From Massilia phyllostachyos (GTDB lineage Bacteria; Pseudomonadota; Gammaproteobacteria; Burkholderiales; Burkholderiaceae_D): a stretch of 64,000 bases of DNA. The notes below the pieces were generated by a model, which was not told where the DNA came from, searched no databases, and saw nothing but the letters and a program-made list of their open reading frames with translations. Below are positions 48,533-57,607 of the stretch, one piece after another. Within the stretch, counting starts at the first letter, position 1. Each line of letters starts with the position of its first letter. The DNA is taken from assembly GCF_021044825.1 (NCBI RefSeq), contig NZ_JAJNOC010000001.1, positions 1,178,001 to 1,242,000 on the forward strand, in the 5' to 3' direction. Made by a program: the position numbers and the translations under genes.

Positions 48533-49740
48533 CAATCCGCCTTCGGCTCCGCCAGGGTGCGCGTGACGACCTTGTCGCCCGCCTTCAGGCCGCCCGACAG
48601 CACTTCGGTATAGCGGAAGTTGGACAGGCCGACGCGGATGTCCACGGGCTGCGGCTGGTTCATCGCGTCCAGGCGGTAGACCTTGAACATGCGCGCGGTC
48701 TCGGCGGCGCTGCGGAAGGCCAGGTCGTCGTCCGGCGCCGGGGCGGGGGGCAGGGACGCCTGCTTCACGCCGCTTTCCTTTTCCTTCTTGCGCAGCTTTT
48801 CCTGCTCTTCCTCGGGCAGCTGGAAGCGCAGCGCCGTGGTCGGGATGCGCAGCACGTTGGGGCGGTTCGCCACCACCAGGCGCACCTGGGCGGTCATGCC
48901 GGGTTTCAGCATCTCGTCCTGGTTGTCGACGTCGAGCACCACGTTGTAGGTGACCACGTTCTGCACCACGTTGGCGGCCAGGCGGAACTGGCGCATGGTG
49001 GCGTGGAATTCGCGGTCCGGGTAGGCGTCGACCACGAAGCGCGCCGGCAGGCCGTCCTTTAGCGCGCCGACGTCGGCTTCCGAGACGCTGGTGTCGATCT
49101 GCATCTTGGTGAGGTCGCGCGCGATCTGGAACAGGTTCGGCGTATTGAACGAGGCCGCCACGGTCTGGCCCAGGTCGATGGTGCGCTTGATGATGACGCC
49201 GTCGATCGGCGAGCGGATCACGCTGTTGTTCAGGTCCGCCCTGGCGCGGTCGAGCTGTGCCTGCGCCAGCTGGACGTTGGCGCGCGCCACGTCCATTTCG
49301 CGCCGCGACTGGTCCAGCGTGGTGGAGGACACGAAGTTCTGGGCGACCAGCTGCTGGTTACGGTTGTAGTTCGCTTCGCCCAGCTTCAGGTTGGCGACGG
49401 CGGACGCGCGGCTGGCCTCGGCCTGGCGGATCTGGGCGTTGAAGATGGTCGGGTCGAGTTTCAGGAGCACCTGGCCCTTGGTGACGCGGTCGTTGAAGTC
49501 GGCGTTCAGCTCGACCACGGTGCCGGACACCTGGGAGCCGACGTTCACCAGCGCCACCGGGTTGATGGTGCCGGTCGCGGTGACGGTCTGGTTGATGGCG
49601 CCCATGTCGACGACGGCGGTGCGGTATTTCGACGGCGGCACCTTGGGCGGGCCTTTCGGCGCCAGCCAGGCGGCGGCCGCGGCGCCGACTACGATTACCC
49701 CGGCCGCAATGGCCACGCGCTTCTTCGTGAAGAGTTTCAT
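48532..49740 (-). CDS. MacA-like periplasmic adaptor (membrane fusion protein)
   Basis: About 402 residues from MKLFTKKRVAI. One N-terminal membrane anchor (about 8-27) precedes lipoyl halves (GSQVSGTVVELNADFNDRV; VIRSPIDGVIIKRTID), an alpha-hairpin (about 95-165) and beta-barrel/MP domains. A longer in-frame start at 49887 would add an untypical Ser/Cys-rich extension and is rejected. It is the first gene of the MacAB-like operon; an outer membrane TolC-type partner is not encoded here but could be the one at 23.6 kb or elsewhere. Confidence 0.92.
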   Translation of the reverse strand: MKLFTKKRVAIAAGVIVVGAAAAAWLAPKGPPKVPPSKYRTAVVDMGAINQTVTATGTINPVALVNVGSQVSGTVVELNADFNDRVTKGQVLLKLDPTIFNAQIRQAEASRASAVANLKLGEANYNRNQQLVAQNFVSSTTLDQSRREMDVARANVQLAQAQLDRARADLNNSVIRSPIDGVIIKRTIDLGQTVAASFNTPNLFQIARDLTKMQIDTSVSEADVGALKDGLPARFVVDAYPDREFHATMRQFRLAANVVQNVVTYNVVLDVDNQDEMLKPGMTAQVRLVVANRPNVLRIPTTALRFQLPEEEQEKLRKKEKESGVKQASLPPAPAPDDDLAFRSAAETARMFKVYRLDAMNQPQPVDIRVGLSNFRYTEVLSGGLKAGDKVVTRTLAEPKAD

Positions 49741-49911
49741 CTTGTTTTGCTTGTACCAGGAGCCTTGAAAAGTGCAGTGTGCTGCCTGGCTGCCTCCTTT
49801 GCAATGCATGTTGCATCGACCGACGAGCTGGTGCGATGAACTGCCGATTTCGGGGAATGAACTGCGTGATCCGCTAGAATGGCGCATTCTCTTCTACTTT
49901 GCACAAGCATC

Positions 49912-50589
49912 ATGACCCAGGACGAACTCAAGCAAGCCGTGGCCCGCGCCGCCATCGATTACGTGGTGGACGGCGAGATCATCGGCGTCGGCACCGGCTC
50001 GACGGCCAACTTCTTCATCGACGAGCTGGCGAAAATCAAGGACCGCATCAAGGGCACCGTCGCCTCCTCGGAAGCCACCGCGGCGCGCCTGCGCGGCCAC
50101 GGCATCCCGGTGTTCGACCTGAACGAGGTCGAGTCGATGGCGGTCTACATCGACGGCGCCGACGAGATCACCAACAGCGGCGCCATGATCAAGGGCGGCG
50201 GCGCGGCGCTGACCCGCGAGAAGATCGTGGCCTCGGTGGCGAAGAAATTCGTATGCATCGCGGATGGCTCGAAGCTGGTCGACACCCTCGGCAAATTCCC
50301 GCTGCCGGTCGAAGTGATCCCGATGGCGCGCGCCTGCGTGATGCGCCAGCTGGCGGCGCTGGGCGGCGAACCGCGCCTGCGCGTCAAGGCAGGCACGCAG
50401 GACGCCTACATCACCGACAACGGCGGCGAGATCATCGACGTGGTCGGCCTGTCGATCACCGACCCGGTGGCGCTGGAAGAGCAAATCAACCAGATCGTCG
50501 GCGTGATCGCCGTCGGCCTGTTCGCCAAGGCCGGCGCCAACGTCTGCCTGCTGGGCACGGGCGAAGGCGTGAAGACCCTGACTTTCTAA
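49912..50589 (+). CDS. rpiA: Ribose-5-phosphate isomerase A
   Basis: 225 residues. Motifs: [25 protein letters not shown] (catalytic Asp region), [15 protein letters not shown] and the C-terminal [10 protein letters not shown]. It interconverts ribulose-5-P and ribose-5-P. The ATG at 49912 gives the normal start [11 protein letters not shown]; the longer frame adds 11 residues. It is divergent from the MacAB-like operon. Confidence 0.97.
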   Translation: MTQDELKQAVARAAIDYVVDGEIIGVGTGSTANFFIDELAKIKDRIKGTVASSEATAARLRGHGIPVFDLNEVESMAVYIDGADEITNSGAMIKGGGAALTREKIVASVAKKFVCIADGSKLVDTLGKFPLPVEVIPMARACVMRQLAALGGEPRLRVKAGTQDAYITDNGGEIIDVVGLSITDPVALEEQINQIVGVIAVGLFAKAGANVCLLGTGEGVKTLTF

Positions 50590-50603
50590 AGCGGAGACGC
50601 ACG

Positions 50604-50957
50604 ATGACACGACGCGCGCTGGTGCTGGTGGTGGCCGTGATGCTGGGCGGCTGTTCGCTGTTCAAATCCAGGCCGGAACCGGTGCGCCGTCCCGTTCCTG
50701 TCGCCGTCAAGCCGGCCGTTCCTGGTTTGCAGGATCCGAACGGGACGCCAATCGAGCGGGTGCCGTTCAGGACTGGGGTGTCGTCTGCGACTGTCGAGAA
50801 GATGGCGAAGGAGCATGGGTGTCTGGGTGGACAGGGGGCTGGGCTGATGACCGAGGCGGGGCCGGTTGAGGTTTACCGGATGCGGTGCGAGAGTGGTGCG
50901 ATGCAGGGCAAGGTGTTGACGGCGCGGTGCGAACTGCGGCAGTGCGTAAAGATGTAA
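50604..50957 (+). CDS. Small lipoprotein
   Basis: 117 residues with a lipoprotein signal, lipobox LGGC (Cys19). The mature chain is Pro/Val-rich at first (RPEPVRRPVPVAVKPAVP), then has a small domain with four Cys residues (HGCLGGQG, YRMRCESG, TARCELRQC) that could form two disulfides. GCGGAG provides a ribosome-binding site. It is 14 bases after rpiA. Family not recognised. Confidence 0.75.
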   Translation: MTRRALVLVVAVMLGGCSLFKSRPEPVRRPVPVAVKPAVPGLQDPNGTPIERVPFRTGVSSATVEKMAKEHGCLGGQGAGLMTEAGPVEVYRMRCESGAMQGKVLTARCELRQCVKM

Positions 50958-50984
50958 GCATTACGCAAACGCTTTTTCGCTCAC

Positions 50985-51038
50985 CTAGCCCGCAGACCGT
51001 CGCTCCGGCCTTCGCCGGAGCGACGGTTTTAGGGCTAG
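50985..51038. terminator. Shared terminator-like hairpin between the lipoprotein and phytase genes
   Basis: CCGTCGCTCCGGC-CTTC-GCCGGAGCGACGG (50997-51026) is a perfect 13-bp stem followed by TTTT (51027-51030). CTAGCCC (50985-50991) and GGGCTAG (51032-51038) can extend it. It belongs to the CCGGCCTTCGCCGG repeat family and lies between two convergent genes. Confidence 0.75.
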
Positions 51039-51057
51039 CAATGGAATGGCGTTGGTG

Positions 51058-52824
51058 TCACTCCAACTTCAGCGCCTCGGCAATATCCTCCCACGCCACC
51101 GCCTTGAAGTTCTGCGCCCCATCCGGCATCCGCTTGAACCCATCCTGCACCACCAGCATCCCGCGCCCATACGCCCCACCGAGATTCGCCGACGTCACCT
51201 CCAGCCCATCCGTCTCCGACGCGCCATCGATCCCCTTGGCCGGATCCATCCCGATCCTGAACGCCCCGCGCACCTTGAACGGCGCCTTCGCATCCAGCAC
51301 CACATAGCTGTTGTTCCCCTGGCTCGACACCACCAGATAGCTCTGGTCCGCGCCATGGTAGATGCCCATGCCCTCGACATCCGCATGCAGCAGCGGCCCC
51401 ACCGGCATCACCATCTTGAGCGTGGCCGGCTGGTCGGCTCTAGCCGAGGTTACCCAGACGCCGCGCCGCTCCTCTCCCAGGAACAGCAGGCCGCTCCTGT
51501 CGTCCGCCACGCAGCCTTCCGGCTGGGAAGCCAGCTTGAAGCTGCGCGCCAGCTTGGCGCCGAAGCGGCCGTTGGCACGCGTGATCTGGTAGTGCTCGTA
51601 GCGCCCGTCCTTGTCGTTGACGTAGGCATCCATGCCACCCTCAGGCGTGCGGTACACGCAGGCGCCGTAGATGTCGCCCAGGCCGGTCGGCAGGCGCGCC
51701 GCTTCGGCCAGGCTGCCGTTGGCGTCGATGGTGAACAGTACCATCGCATTCTCGTCGCGCTGGGTGGCCATGGCCAGGTCGAAGCGTTCGGCGCCGAAGC
51801 GGACGTCCTGGCGCAGGTCGACGTTGTTCAGGCGGCCCGATTCGAGGAGCTGGGTTTGCGTGCCTTGCAGGTCGTAGACGAGCAGGCCCTGCTTCTTGTT
51901 GGTGCCGAGGATGCGTGATTTCGACGGGTCGCCCGGATGGACCCAGATGGCCGGATCGTCGGCCGCATCGCCGGCGCGGGCGACGGGTTCGGTCTGCATG
52001 CGCGGCATCACGATCGGCAGCGCCGGCGCTTTCCACTCGCCGGCGGTCTGCACCAGCAGCTTGCCGGCCACGCGCCCCTGCGCGCCGAGAGAACGTGGCT
52101 GCACGGCGCGCCAGTTCGCGCCGTCGCGGCGCCAGGCGAGCAGGGCGCCTTTCGCGTCGATGGCGGCCAGGCCGCCCGGCAGCACGGCCAGCGCGCCGAC
52201 CGCCTCCTTCAACTTGCCCCATGGCGCGCGCAAGGCGACCGGCGTGCGCGCCGAGGGGCCTTCGGCTTCGGCGCCATAGGCCCACACGCCCATCTCCTCT
52301 TCGGACACGAACAGCGTCGCCTGTGCATCGTCGACGCGGCAACCTTCGACGCCGGTCGGCAGCGCCAGGCGGCGCACCAGGTGCGGTTCGCCAGTCAACA
52401 GCCACTGCTGCGCCTGGCCATCCTTGGCGACCAGGAAGACGTGGTCGAGCTGTTGCCCGTCGCGGTACATGCAGGCCGCCTCGATGCCGAAGCCAGTATC
52501 CGGCAGCACGGGCAGCGCGGCCAGCGTACCGGCGCGGGTGTCGACGCGCACCGGCTGCAGGCGCTCGGCGTTCGAGTCGACCACGACCGCCAGCGCGCCA
52601 CCGTCGATCGGGCGCAGGTCGAGCTGCTCGCCGCGTAGCGGCAGCACGGCCAACTCACGGCCGTCGCTGCCGACCAGGCGCAGGCCGCGCTTGTCGAGGG
52701 CGAGCCAGGCGCCGTTCGGCAAAGTCGCCAGTTCTTCGGCGCCTTTCAAGGACGCGGGTACTTCCGCCGCGCCGGCGGAAGCCAGCAGCAGGGACAGGAT
52801 TGTCGGGATGAGAATTCGTTTCAT
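51058..52824 (-). CDS. Beta-propeller phytase, two-domain form
   Basis: 588 residues with a signal peptide (about 1-19). The C-terminal half (about 265-588) is a complete beta-propeller phytase domain: DDPAIWVHPGDPSKSRILGT, then KKQGLLVYDLQG, GDIYGACVYR, ASQPEGCVADD (calcium/phosphate site), EGMGIYHG and DGLEVTS segments. The N-terminal half is a related but incomplete propeller domain (GIEAACMYRD, TGVEGCRVDDAQATLFVSEE) lacking several acidic ligands, as in other dual-domain phytases. It should release phosphate from phytate outside the inner membrane. Its ATG shares a base with the receptor stop (TGATG). Confidence 0.9.
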   Translation of the reverse strand: MKRILIPTILSLLLASAGAAEVPASLKGAEELATLPNGAWLALDKRGLRLVGSDGRELAVLPLRGEQLDLRPIDGGALAVVVDSNAERLQPVRVDTRAGTLAALPVLPDTGFGIEAACMYRDGQQLDHVFLVAKDGQAQQWLLTGEPHLVRRLALPTGVEGCRVDDAQATLFVSEEEMGVWAYGAEAEGPSARTPVALRAPWGKLKEAVGALAVLPGGLAAIDAKGALLAWRRDGANWRAVQPRSLGAQGRVAGKLLVQTAGEWKAPALPIVMPRMQTEPVARAGDAADDPAIWVHPGDPSKSRILGTNKKQGLLVYDLQGTQTQLLESGRLNNVDLRQDVRFGAERFDLAMATQRDENAMVLFTIDANGSLAEAARLPTGLGDIYGACVYRTPEGGMDAYVNDKDGRYEHYQITRANGRFGAKLARSFKLASQPEGCVADDRSGLLFLGEERRGVWVTSARADQPATLKMVMPVGPLLHADVEGMGIYHGADQSYLVVSSQGNNSYVVLDAKAPFKVRGAFRIGMDPAKGIDGASETDGLEVTSANLGGAYGRGMLVVQDGFKRMPDGAQNFKAVAWEDIAEALKLE

Positions 52825-55313
52825 CAGAAGATGCTCGCTTTCAGGCCGATCTTGTAGGTGCGGCCGTACTGTTCGTACTGGGCGTTGCGCTGCTTGTCGC
52901 CCTGGTAGACATAGTATTTTTCGTTGTTCAGGTTACTCGCGTCGAAGGTCAGCTGCCAGCGCTTGTTGATGGCCCAGGACATCGACAGGTCGAGCTGCTT
53001 CTGGGTATCGACCCAGCGGTCCTGCTGCGCATCGAGCGTGTCTTCGCCCAGCTCCAGCAGGTAGGGCGACTTGTAATTCATGGCCAGGCGCGCGTTGAAG
53101 GGGCCGCGCTCGTAGCCGACCATGATGTTGCCGACCCGGTTCGACTGGCCCGGCATGCGGATGGTGCGGGTCGAGCGCACACCGGCATCAATGGCGCTGT
53201 CGATGCGGGCGCGCGAGTGTGTCACCGCGGCGTTGACGCCGACCAGCAGGCCGTTGAAGGGAGAGGGCAGCATGCGCAGCGGCTCCTGCCAGGCCAGCTC
53301 GATGCCGCGCACTTTCGCGTCGTCGCCGTTGGCGTAGGAGACCGCGCTCGCATAGTCCGCCCAGGCGCCGCTGCCGGCCAGGTTGGTGGCGTAGGTGAAA
53401 TCGCGGATCCGCTTGGTGAAGACGTAGGCCGACATCACGCCTTCCTTGCCGACCAGGCGCTCGATGCCGAGGTCCAGGTTGTGCGAGCGCAGCGGCGCCA
53501 GGTCCGGGTTGCCGATCGTGGCTTCGTCGCCGTCGATGCTGATCGCGGGCGCCAGTTGGGCGAAGTTGGCGCGCACTACCGAGTTGGTCCAGGCGGCGCG
53601 CACGCTGGTCGAACCGTCGAGGTCGTAGCGCAGGTGCAGGCCGGGCAGCCAGTTGGTGTAGGAGCGGCCGGCATTGCGGGCTTCGATCTCGTCTTCCGAC
53701 ACCTGGAAGCCGGCGGCCTTGAAACGGGTGCGTTCGGCACGCACGCCCGCCAGCAGCCACCAGGCGCCGCTGCGCAGGCTGGCCTGCAGGTAGGCGGCGT
53801 CGAGGTCTTCCTGCATGCGGAAGTCGTCCAGCGCCGATTCGGCATCCAGGCGGGCCTCAAGGCGGTTCAGGCCTGCAATGCGCGCGCGCACCAGGGCCGG
53901 GTCGATCGCGTAGCCGATGCGGCCCAGCTTGTAGTCCAGCTGGTGGCCGGCGACGAAAGCGGCCAGCGAAGTCGGGCCGGCGCCGAAGTAGTCGCCGTCT
54001 TCCGGATCGTCGCTGCCGAATTCCCACTGCTCGGATTCGTTGTCCTTGTCGCGGCGCGTGGCCTTGGCGCCGAATTTCAGCGTGCCGCTCCAGTCGCCGG
54101 CGCCGAAGTCGCGCTGCAGGTCGATGCGCAGCTGGCGGGTCTTGTCCTTCGCATGGCTGCGTTCGAGCGCAAAGGCGTTCAGCTCGTAATTGGCGGCGTC
54201 GAATGCGGCTGCCGGTGCGATCAGCTGCGGCACGCGGCCGTTGGTGAAGCCGACGCCGGAGAAGTCGTCGACGTTGCGGAAGCGCGCGTCGCCCAGTGCA
54301 TCCGGGGTGTCGTCGGTGGCCTGGCTCGTGGCGGCTTCCAGGTGCAGCTTCCAGCCGTCGCCGAAGCGCTGATCCAGCGCGCCGGTGAGCGAGCGGATCT
54401 CTTGCGTGTACTTGCGCTGGCGCAGGCGCCGTTCCAGGCGCGCGGTGCCCAGTTCTCCTGCAGCGACGTCGTCGTCCTCGAAGTCGCCGACGGTGAGGCG
54501 GTCGCGCGATTCCTCGTCCGAGAAGCGGCTGATAAAGCCGCGCACGGCCACGCTGGTCTGGGCATCGGGACGGTAGTCGAGGTTGACGGCGCCGGCGCGG
54601 CGTTCGCGCTGCGGCAGGTAGTCGCGCAGTTCGAAGCCTTCCAGGCGGTCGCCGGACCAGGCGCCGCCGGTTTCCACGTTGTCCGACCCGAACTTGCGCT
54701 TCTCGCCGGACAGGCCGGCGGCGATGCCGAGTTTGCCGTCCATGAAGCGCTGCGCCCACAGCAGGTTGCCCTGCGGGCTGTACTGGCGGGTGTTGCCGTC
54801 GCGGCCGACCGCGGCGCCGACGCTGAACAGGGTGCCGGGCAGGTCGAAGGCCGACAGGGTTTTCACTTCGACGCTGCCGCCGAGCGAGTTCGCGTCCTGG
54901 TCGGGCGTGGCGGACTTCGACACTTCGAGCGAGCGCACCAGGCCTGCCGGCAGCACGTCCAGCGCCACCGCGCGGCGCGAGGCTTCGGGCGAGGGCACCA
55001 GGGCGCCGTTGATGGTCACGCTGTTGTAGTCGGCGTCCAGGCCGCGCACCACCACGTAGCGGCCTTCGCCCTGGTCGCGCTGCACCGACACGCCCGGCAT
55101 GCGCGCCAGCGCTTCGGCGGCGTTCTTGTCCGGCAGGTGGCCGATGTCGTCGCTGCTGACGACGCTGACGATGTTGTCCGCCTGCTCCTGGGCGGCGATG
55201 GCGCGCGCCAGGCTGGCGCGCTGGCCGGTGATGACGACGCTCGGATCGGCGGCGTGGACACCGGCTGATGCCAGCAGGCCGGCGGTGAGGGCGGGGAGGG
55301 CGAAGTAGCGCAT
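52824..55313 (-). CDS. TonB-dependent outer membrane receptor
   Basis: About 829 residues from MRYFALPAL. A signal peptide covers about 1-21, followed by a plug domain (about 40-150: LPDKNAAEALARMPGVSVQRD, GEGRYVVVRGLDADYNSV) and a 22-strand barrel ending in Phe (KIGLKASIF). It is close to the Xanthomonas/Caulobacter-type receptors. The fixed coupling to the phytase gene suggests it imports phytate or its breakdown products, inference from context. A PHO-box-like repeat lies 47-64 bases before the start. Confidence 0.9.
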   Translation of the reverse strand: MRYFALPALTAGLLASAGVHAADPSVVITGQRASLARAIAAQEQADNIVSVVSSDDIGHLPDKNAAEALARMPGVSVQRDQGEGRYVVVRGLDADYNSVTINGALVPSPEASRRAVALDVLPAGLVRSLEVSKSATPDQDANSLGGSVEVKTLSAFDLPGTLFSVGAAVGRDGNTRQYSPQGNLLWAQRFMDGKLGIAAGLSGEKRKFGSDNVETGGAWSGDRLEGFELRDYLPQRERRAGAVNLDYRPDAQTSVAVRGFISRFSDEESRDRLTVGDFEDDDVAAGELGTARLERRLRQRKYTQEIRSLTGALDQRFGDGWKLHLEAATSQATDDTPDALGDARFRNVDDFSGVGFTNGRVPQLIAPAAAFDAANYELNAFALERSHAKDKTRQLRIDLQRDFGAGDWSGTLKFGAKATRRDKDNESEQWEFGSDDPEDGDYFGAGPTSLAAFVAGHQLDYKLGRIGYAIDPALVRARIAGLNRLEARLDAESALDDFRMQEDLDAAYLQASLRSGAWWLLAGVRAERTRFKAAGFQVSEDEIEARNAGRSYTNWLPGLHLRYDLDGSTSVRAAWTNSVVRANFAQLAPAISIDGDEATIGNPDLAPLRSHNLDLGIERLVGKEGVMSAYVFTKRIRDFTYATNLAGSGAWADYASAVSYANGDDAKVRGIELAWQEPLRMLPSPFNGLLVGVNAAVTHSRARIDSAIDAGVRSTRTIRMPGQSNRVGNIMVGYERGPFNARLAMNYKSPYLLELGEDTLDAQQDRWVDTQKQLDLSMSWAINKRWQLTFDASNLNNEKYYVYQGDKQRNAQYEQYGRTYKIGLKASIF

Positions 55314-55343
55314 GGGGGCACCGGGTTTGTTGGAATGGGCCGG

Positions 55344-55377
55344 ATTCTGGTGGCGGAATATGACGTATCGGTGACGC
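55344..55377 (-). promoter_or_regulatory. PHO-box-like repeat and -10 for the receptor-phytase operon
   Basis: The minus strand reads GCGTCAC-CGAT-ACGTCAT (55377-55360), two GTCAY repeats with the 11-base period of PhoB sites, though the first two bases of each differ from CTGTCAT. Ten bases later CAGAAT (55349-55344) fits a -10. Weaker than the opposite-strand site. Confidence 0.5.
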
Positions 55378-55530
55378 CTTTCCCCGCGCCGCGGGCAATG
55401 AGGCCGGAATGAGCCGAAATGACCCGTCACCGCTCGCGGCCCGCCCTGCGGCGGCGTCCCGTATGGTGAGAAGATGCGGCCGGCATGTGAGCCGTTCGGA
55501 CCCGTGCGGCGGCGCCACAGCTTTGTCATC

Positions 55531-55564
55531 CTGTCATGCTGCTGTCACGCGCCTGCGCTAGCGT
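55531..55564 (+). promoter_or_regulatory. PHO box and -10 upstream of the GGDEF-AraC operon
   Basis: CTGTCAT-GCTG-CTGTCAC (55531-55548) matches the PhoB-binding consensus (two CTGTCAT repeats, 4-base spacer) at 13 of 14 repeat positions. TAGCGT (55559-55564) starts 10 bases after the second repeat, the usual spacing in PhoB-activated promoters. The start codon is 30 bases further on. Confidence 0.75.
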
Positions 55565-55593
55565 AGGGCGATTCACCTCCAGCCCCGCGCCCC

Positions 55594-56454
55594 ATGACCT
55601 TCGCCATCCGTCCCATCCTCCTGGTTGCCGGCCTGCTGCTCAGCCTCGTCCTGCTGTTCGCGGCCACCGGCACGATCCTGCCGCTGGCGCAGTGGAACTG
55701 GATGGACATCGCCGGCGAGGGCGGCACGGCGCTGCTGGCGGCGGTGTGGTGCCTGATCGTCCTGAACAGCCGCCCGGACGGCCGCGTGACGCGCCTGCTG
55801 GCCGGCGGCCTGGCCTGCATCATGCTGGGTTCCTGGGCCGACTGCCTGGACGAGGCGATCGACATCGACAAGCGCCATTTGTGGGACAACGCGCTGGAGG
55901 CGCTGCTGCCGCTCGGGATGCTGGTGCTGACCGTCGGCCTGTACTACTGGCGCCTGGAGCAGGCGACGCTGTCGGATCACATGCGCAAGCGCGAGCGCCT
56001 GTTCCGTAGCCACCGTCCGTTCGACCGCATCACCCAGCTGGCCGACGCCGCCTACCTGCGCGAACAGCTGCGCCTGGAGATCCGGCGCGACGGCGGCGCC
56101 GGCTGCGTGCTGGTGCTGTTCGATATCGACGGCTTCCACCGCATCAACCGCGAACACGGCCACGCCGAGGGCGACCGGGTGCTGCAGGCGGTGGCGCACA
56201 TGCTGCTGCTGAACCTGCGTAATGAAGACCTGCTGTGCCGCTATGCGGGCGACCGCTTCGCCGTCCTGATGCCGGGCCTGGACATCGACGCGGCGGCCGA
56301 CGCGGCGCGCCACCTGTGCACGATGGTCTCGACGATGCGCCACCACGCGCCGGGCGGGCCGGTCCCCATCACGCTGCGCCACGGCTGCGCGCCGACGCGC
56401 GGCGCGCCGGATGCGCTGCTGGCGGACCTGTGCCGCCGGATGGATGCGGCGTGA
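55594..56454 (+). CDS. Membrane protein with degenerate GGDEF domain, likely c-di-GMP receptor
   Basis: 286 residues. Four transmembrane helices (about 6-24, 40-57, 66-84, 102-119) lead into a GGDEF-fold domain (about 140-286). The active-site loop reads AGDRF (218-222) instead of GGDEF/GGEEF, so catalysis is unlikely. The inhibitory-site motif RxxD is kept as RNED (209-212), exactly five residues before it, which suggests c-di-GMP binding. DIDGFHRIN keeps the metal-binding Asp. It overlaps the AraC-type gene by GTGA and is preceded by a PHO box. Sensor-effector role is inference. Confidence 0.8.
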   Translation: MTFAIRPILLVAGLLLSLVLLFAATGTILPLAQWNWMDIAGEGGTALLAAVWCLIVLNSRPDGRVTRLLAGGLACIMLGSWADCLDEAIDIDKRHLWDNALEALLPLGMLVLTVGLYYWRLEQATLSDHMRKRERLFRSHRPFDRITQLADAAYLREQLRLEIRRDGGAGCVLVLFDIDGFHRINREHGHAEGDRVLQAVAHMLLLNLRNEDLLCRYAGDRFAVLMPGLDIDAAADAARHLCTMVSTMRHHAPGGPVPITLRHGCAPTRGAPDALLADLCRRMDAA

Positions 56455-57467
56455 TCGCCTGGCAGCCGGCGGGAGAACCCTCGATCCCGGCGCGCCAGCA
56501 GCCGGCGCTGGCCCTCGAATACGGCCGCTCGCGCGATGCGCAAGACGCCGCGCTGCTGCGCGACACCGGCTTGATGACGGGCCTGGCGCCGGACAGCCTG
56601 GTCTCGCCCGGCCAGTACCTGCAGCAGCTGGCCAACACCCTGCGCGCGCTCGACAGCCCCGACACCAGCTTCATGCTCGGCCAGCTGCTCCTGCCCGGCC
56701 ACGACGGCGCGGCCAGCCACGCGCTGGTGCAGGCGCCGACCCTGCGCGTGCTGCTCGAGACCCTGTGCCGCTTCCACGCGCGCCTGACGCCGCTCTTGCG
56801 GCCGCGTTTCGAAAGCTGGGATGGCGTGGCGCTGGTGTACTGGGTCGATGCCTACGGGGCGCCCGGCATCAAGGCGGCCCTGGTCGAGATGCACATGACG
56901 GCGCTGGTCGGCCTGTGCCGCTGGCTGGGCGGCGAGCGCCTGCCGTGGCGCTTCTGCTTCAACCGCAGCGCGCCGCGCCACGTCGAGCAGCATCATGTCC
57001 ACCTCGGGACCGAACTGCGCTTCGGCTGCCAGCTCGATGCGATGCTGCTGCCGTCTTCCTATCTGGACCGGCCATGGCCGCGGGCGAGCGAACTGGCTTC
57101 ACGGCTGGCGCAGCAGGATGCGGCGCTCGAGGCGGTGCGGGCGCCGGGGTTGCTGGCGGCGCTCTACGATTACCTGCTGGAGAACGTTCGGGCGGGGCCG
57201 ACGCTGGAGCGGACCGCCAGCGATTTCGGCGTCAGCCCGGCGACCTTCAAGCGGCAGCTGCTGCGGCACCATACGCATTTCCAGGGTGAACTGGATCAGG
57301 TGCGGACGCACGTGGCGCTATGGCTGCTGCAGGTGCAGCGGGCGGATAACGAGGAGGTGGCGCGGTATCTGGGGTTTCACGACGCGGCCAATTTCAGGCG
57401 GTCGTTCAAGCGGTGGACGGGGGTGACGCCGGGACCGATCAGGGCGATGTCGCTAACGTCCCTATGA
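56451..57467 (+). CDS. AraC-family transcriptional regulator (OruR-like)
   Basis: 338 residues from GTG at 56451, which overlaps the TGA of the GGDEF gene. The N-terminal domain fits the arabinose-binding-like Arabinose_bd family (GLAPDSLVSPGQYLQQLANTL ... ALVQAPTLRVLLETLCRF), and the C-terminal pair of helix-turn-helices (about 240-335: ASDFGVSPATFKRQLLRH, VARYLGFHDAANFRRSFKRW) is of the AraC type. Ligands of relatives include amino acids and lipid-like molecules. Translational coupling to a c-di-GMP-type membrane protein is unusual. Confidence 0.88.
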   Translation: MIAWQPAGEPSIPARQQPALALEYGRSRDAQDAALLRDTGLMTGLAPDSLVSPGQYLQQLANTLRALDSPDTSFMLGQLLLPGHDGAASHALVQAPTLRVLLETLCRFHARLTPLLRPRFESWDGVALVYWVDAYGAPGIKAALVEMHMTALVGLCRWLGGERLPWRFCFNRSAPRHVEQHHVHLGTELRFGCQLDAMLLPSSYLDRPWPRASELASRLAQQDAALEAVRAPGLLAALYDYLLENVRAGPTLERTASDFGVSPATFKRQLLRHHTHFQGELDQVRTHVALWLLQVQRADNEEVARYLGFHDAANFRRSFKRWTGVTPGPIRAMSLTSL

Positions 57468-57480
57468 TCCGCGCCCCGTA

Positions 57481-57581
57481 AACGTCATTCCGGCGAAGGC
57501 CGGAATCCAAGTCCTATGCATGCCACTAACGCTTGAGGTAAGCGGCACGCCACGAACTTGGGCTCCGGCCTTCGCCGGAGC
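57481..57581. repeat. Paired CCGGCGAAGGCCGG repeats
   Basis: ATTCCGGC-GAAG-GCCGGAAT (57487-57506) and GCTCCGGC-CTTC-GCCGGAGC (57562-57581) are inverted to each other, with CCAAGT and ACTTGG on the inner sides. They make up the gap between the AraC-type gene and yggX. Confidence 0.75.
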
Positions 57582-57607
57582 GACGGCTCGAGCGTTACGG
57601 GTGCTAA

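Noticed and set aside
55523..55529. Third TTGTCAT repeat as part of the PHO box
   Set aside because: It is 8 bases from the next repeat, out of the 11-base phase, so it is not counted.
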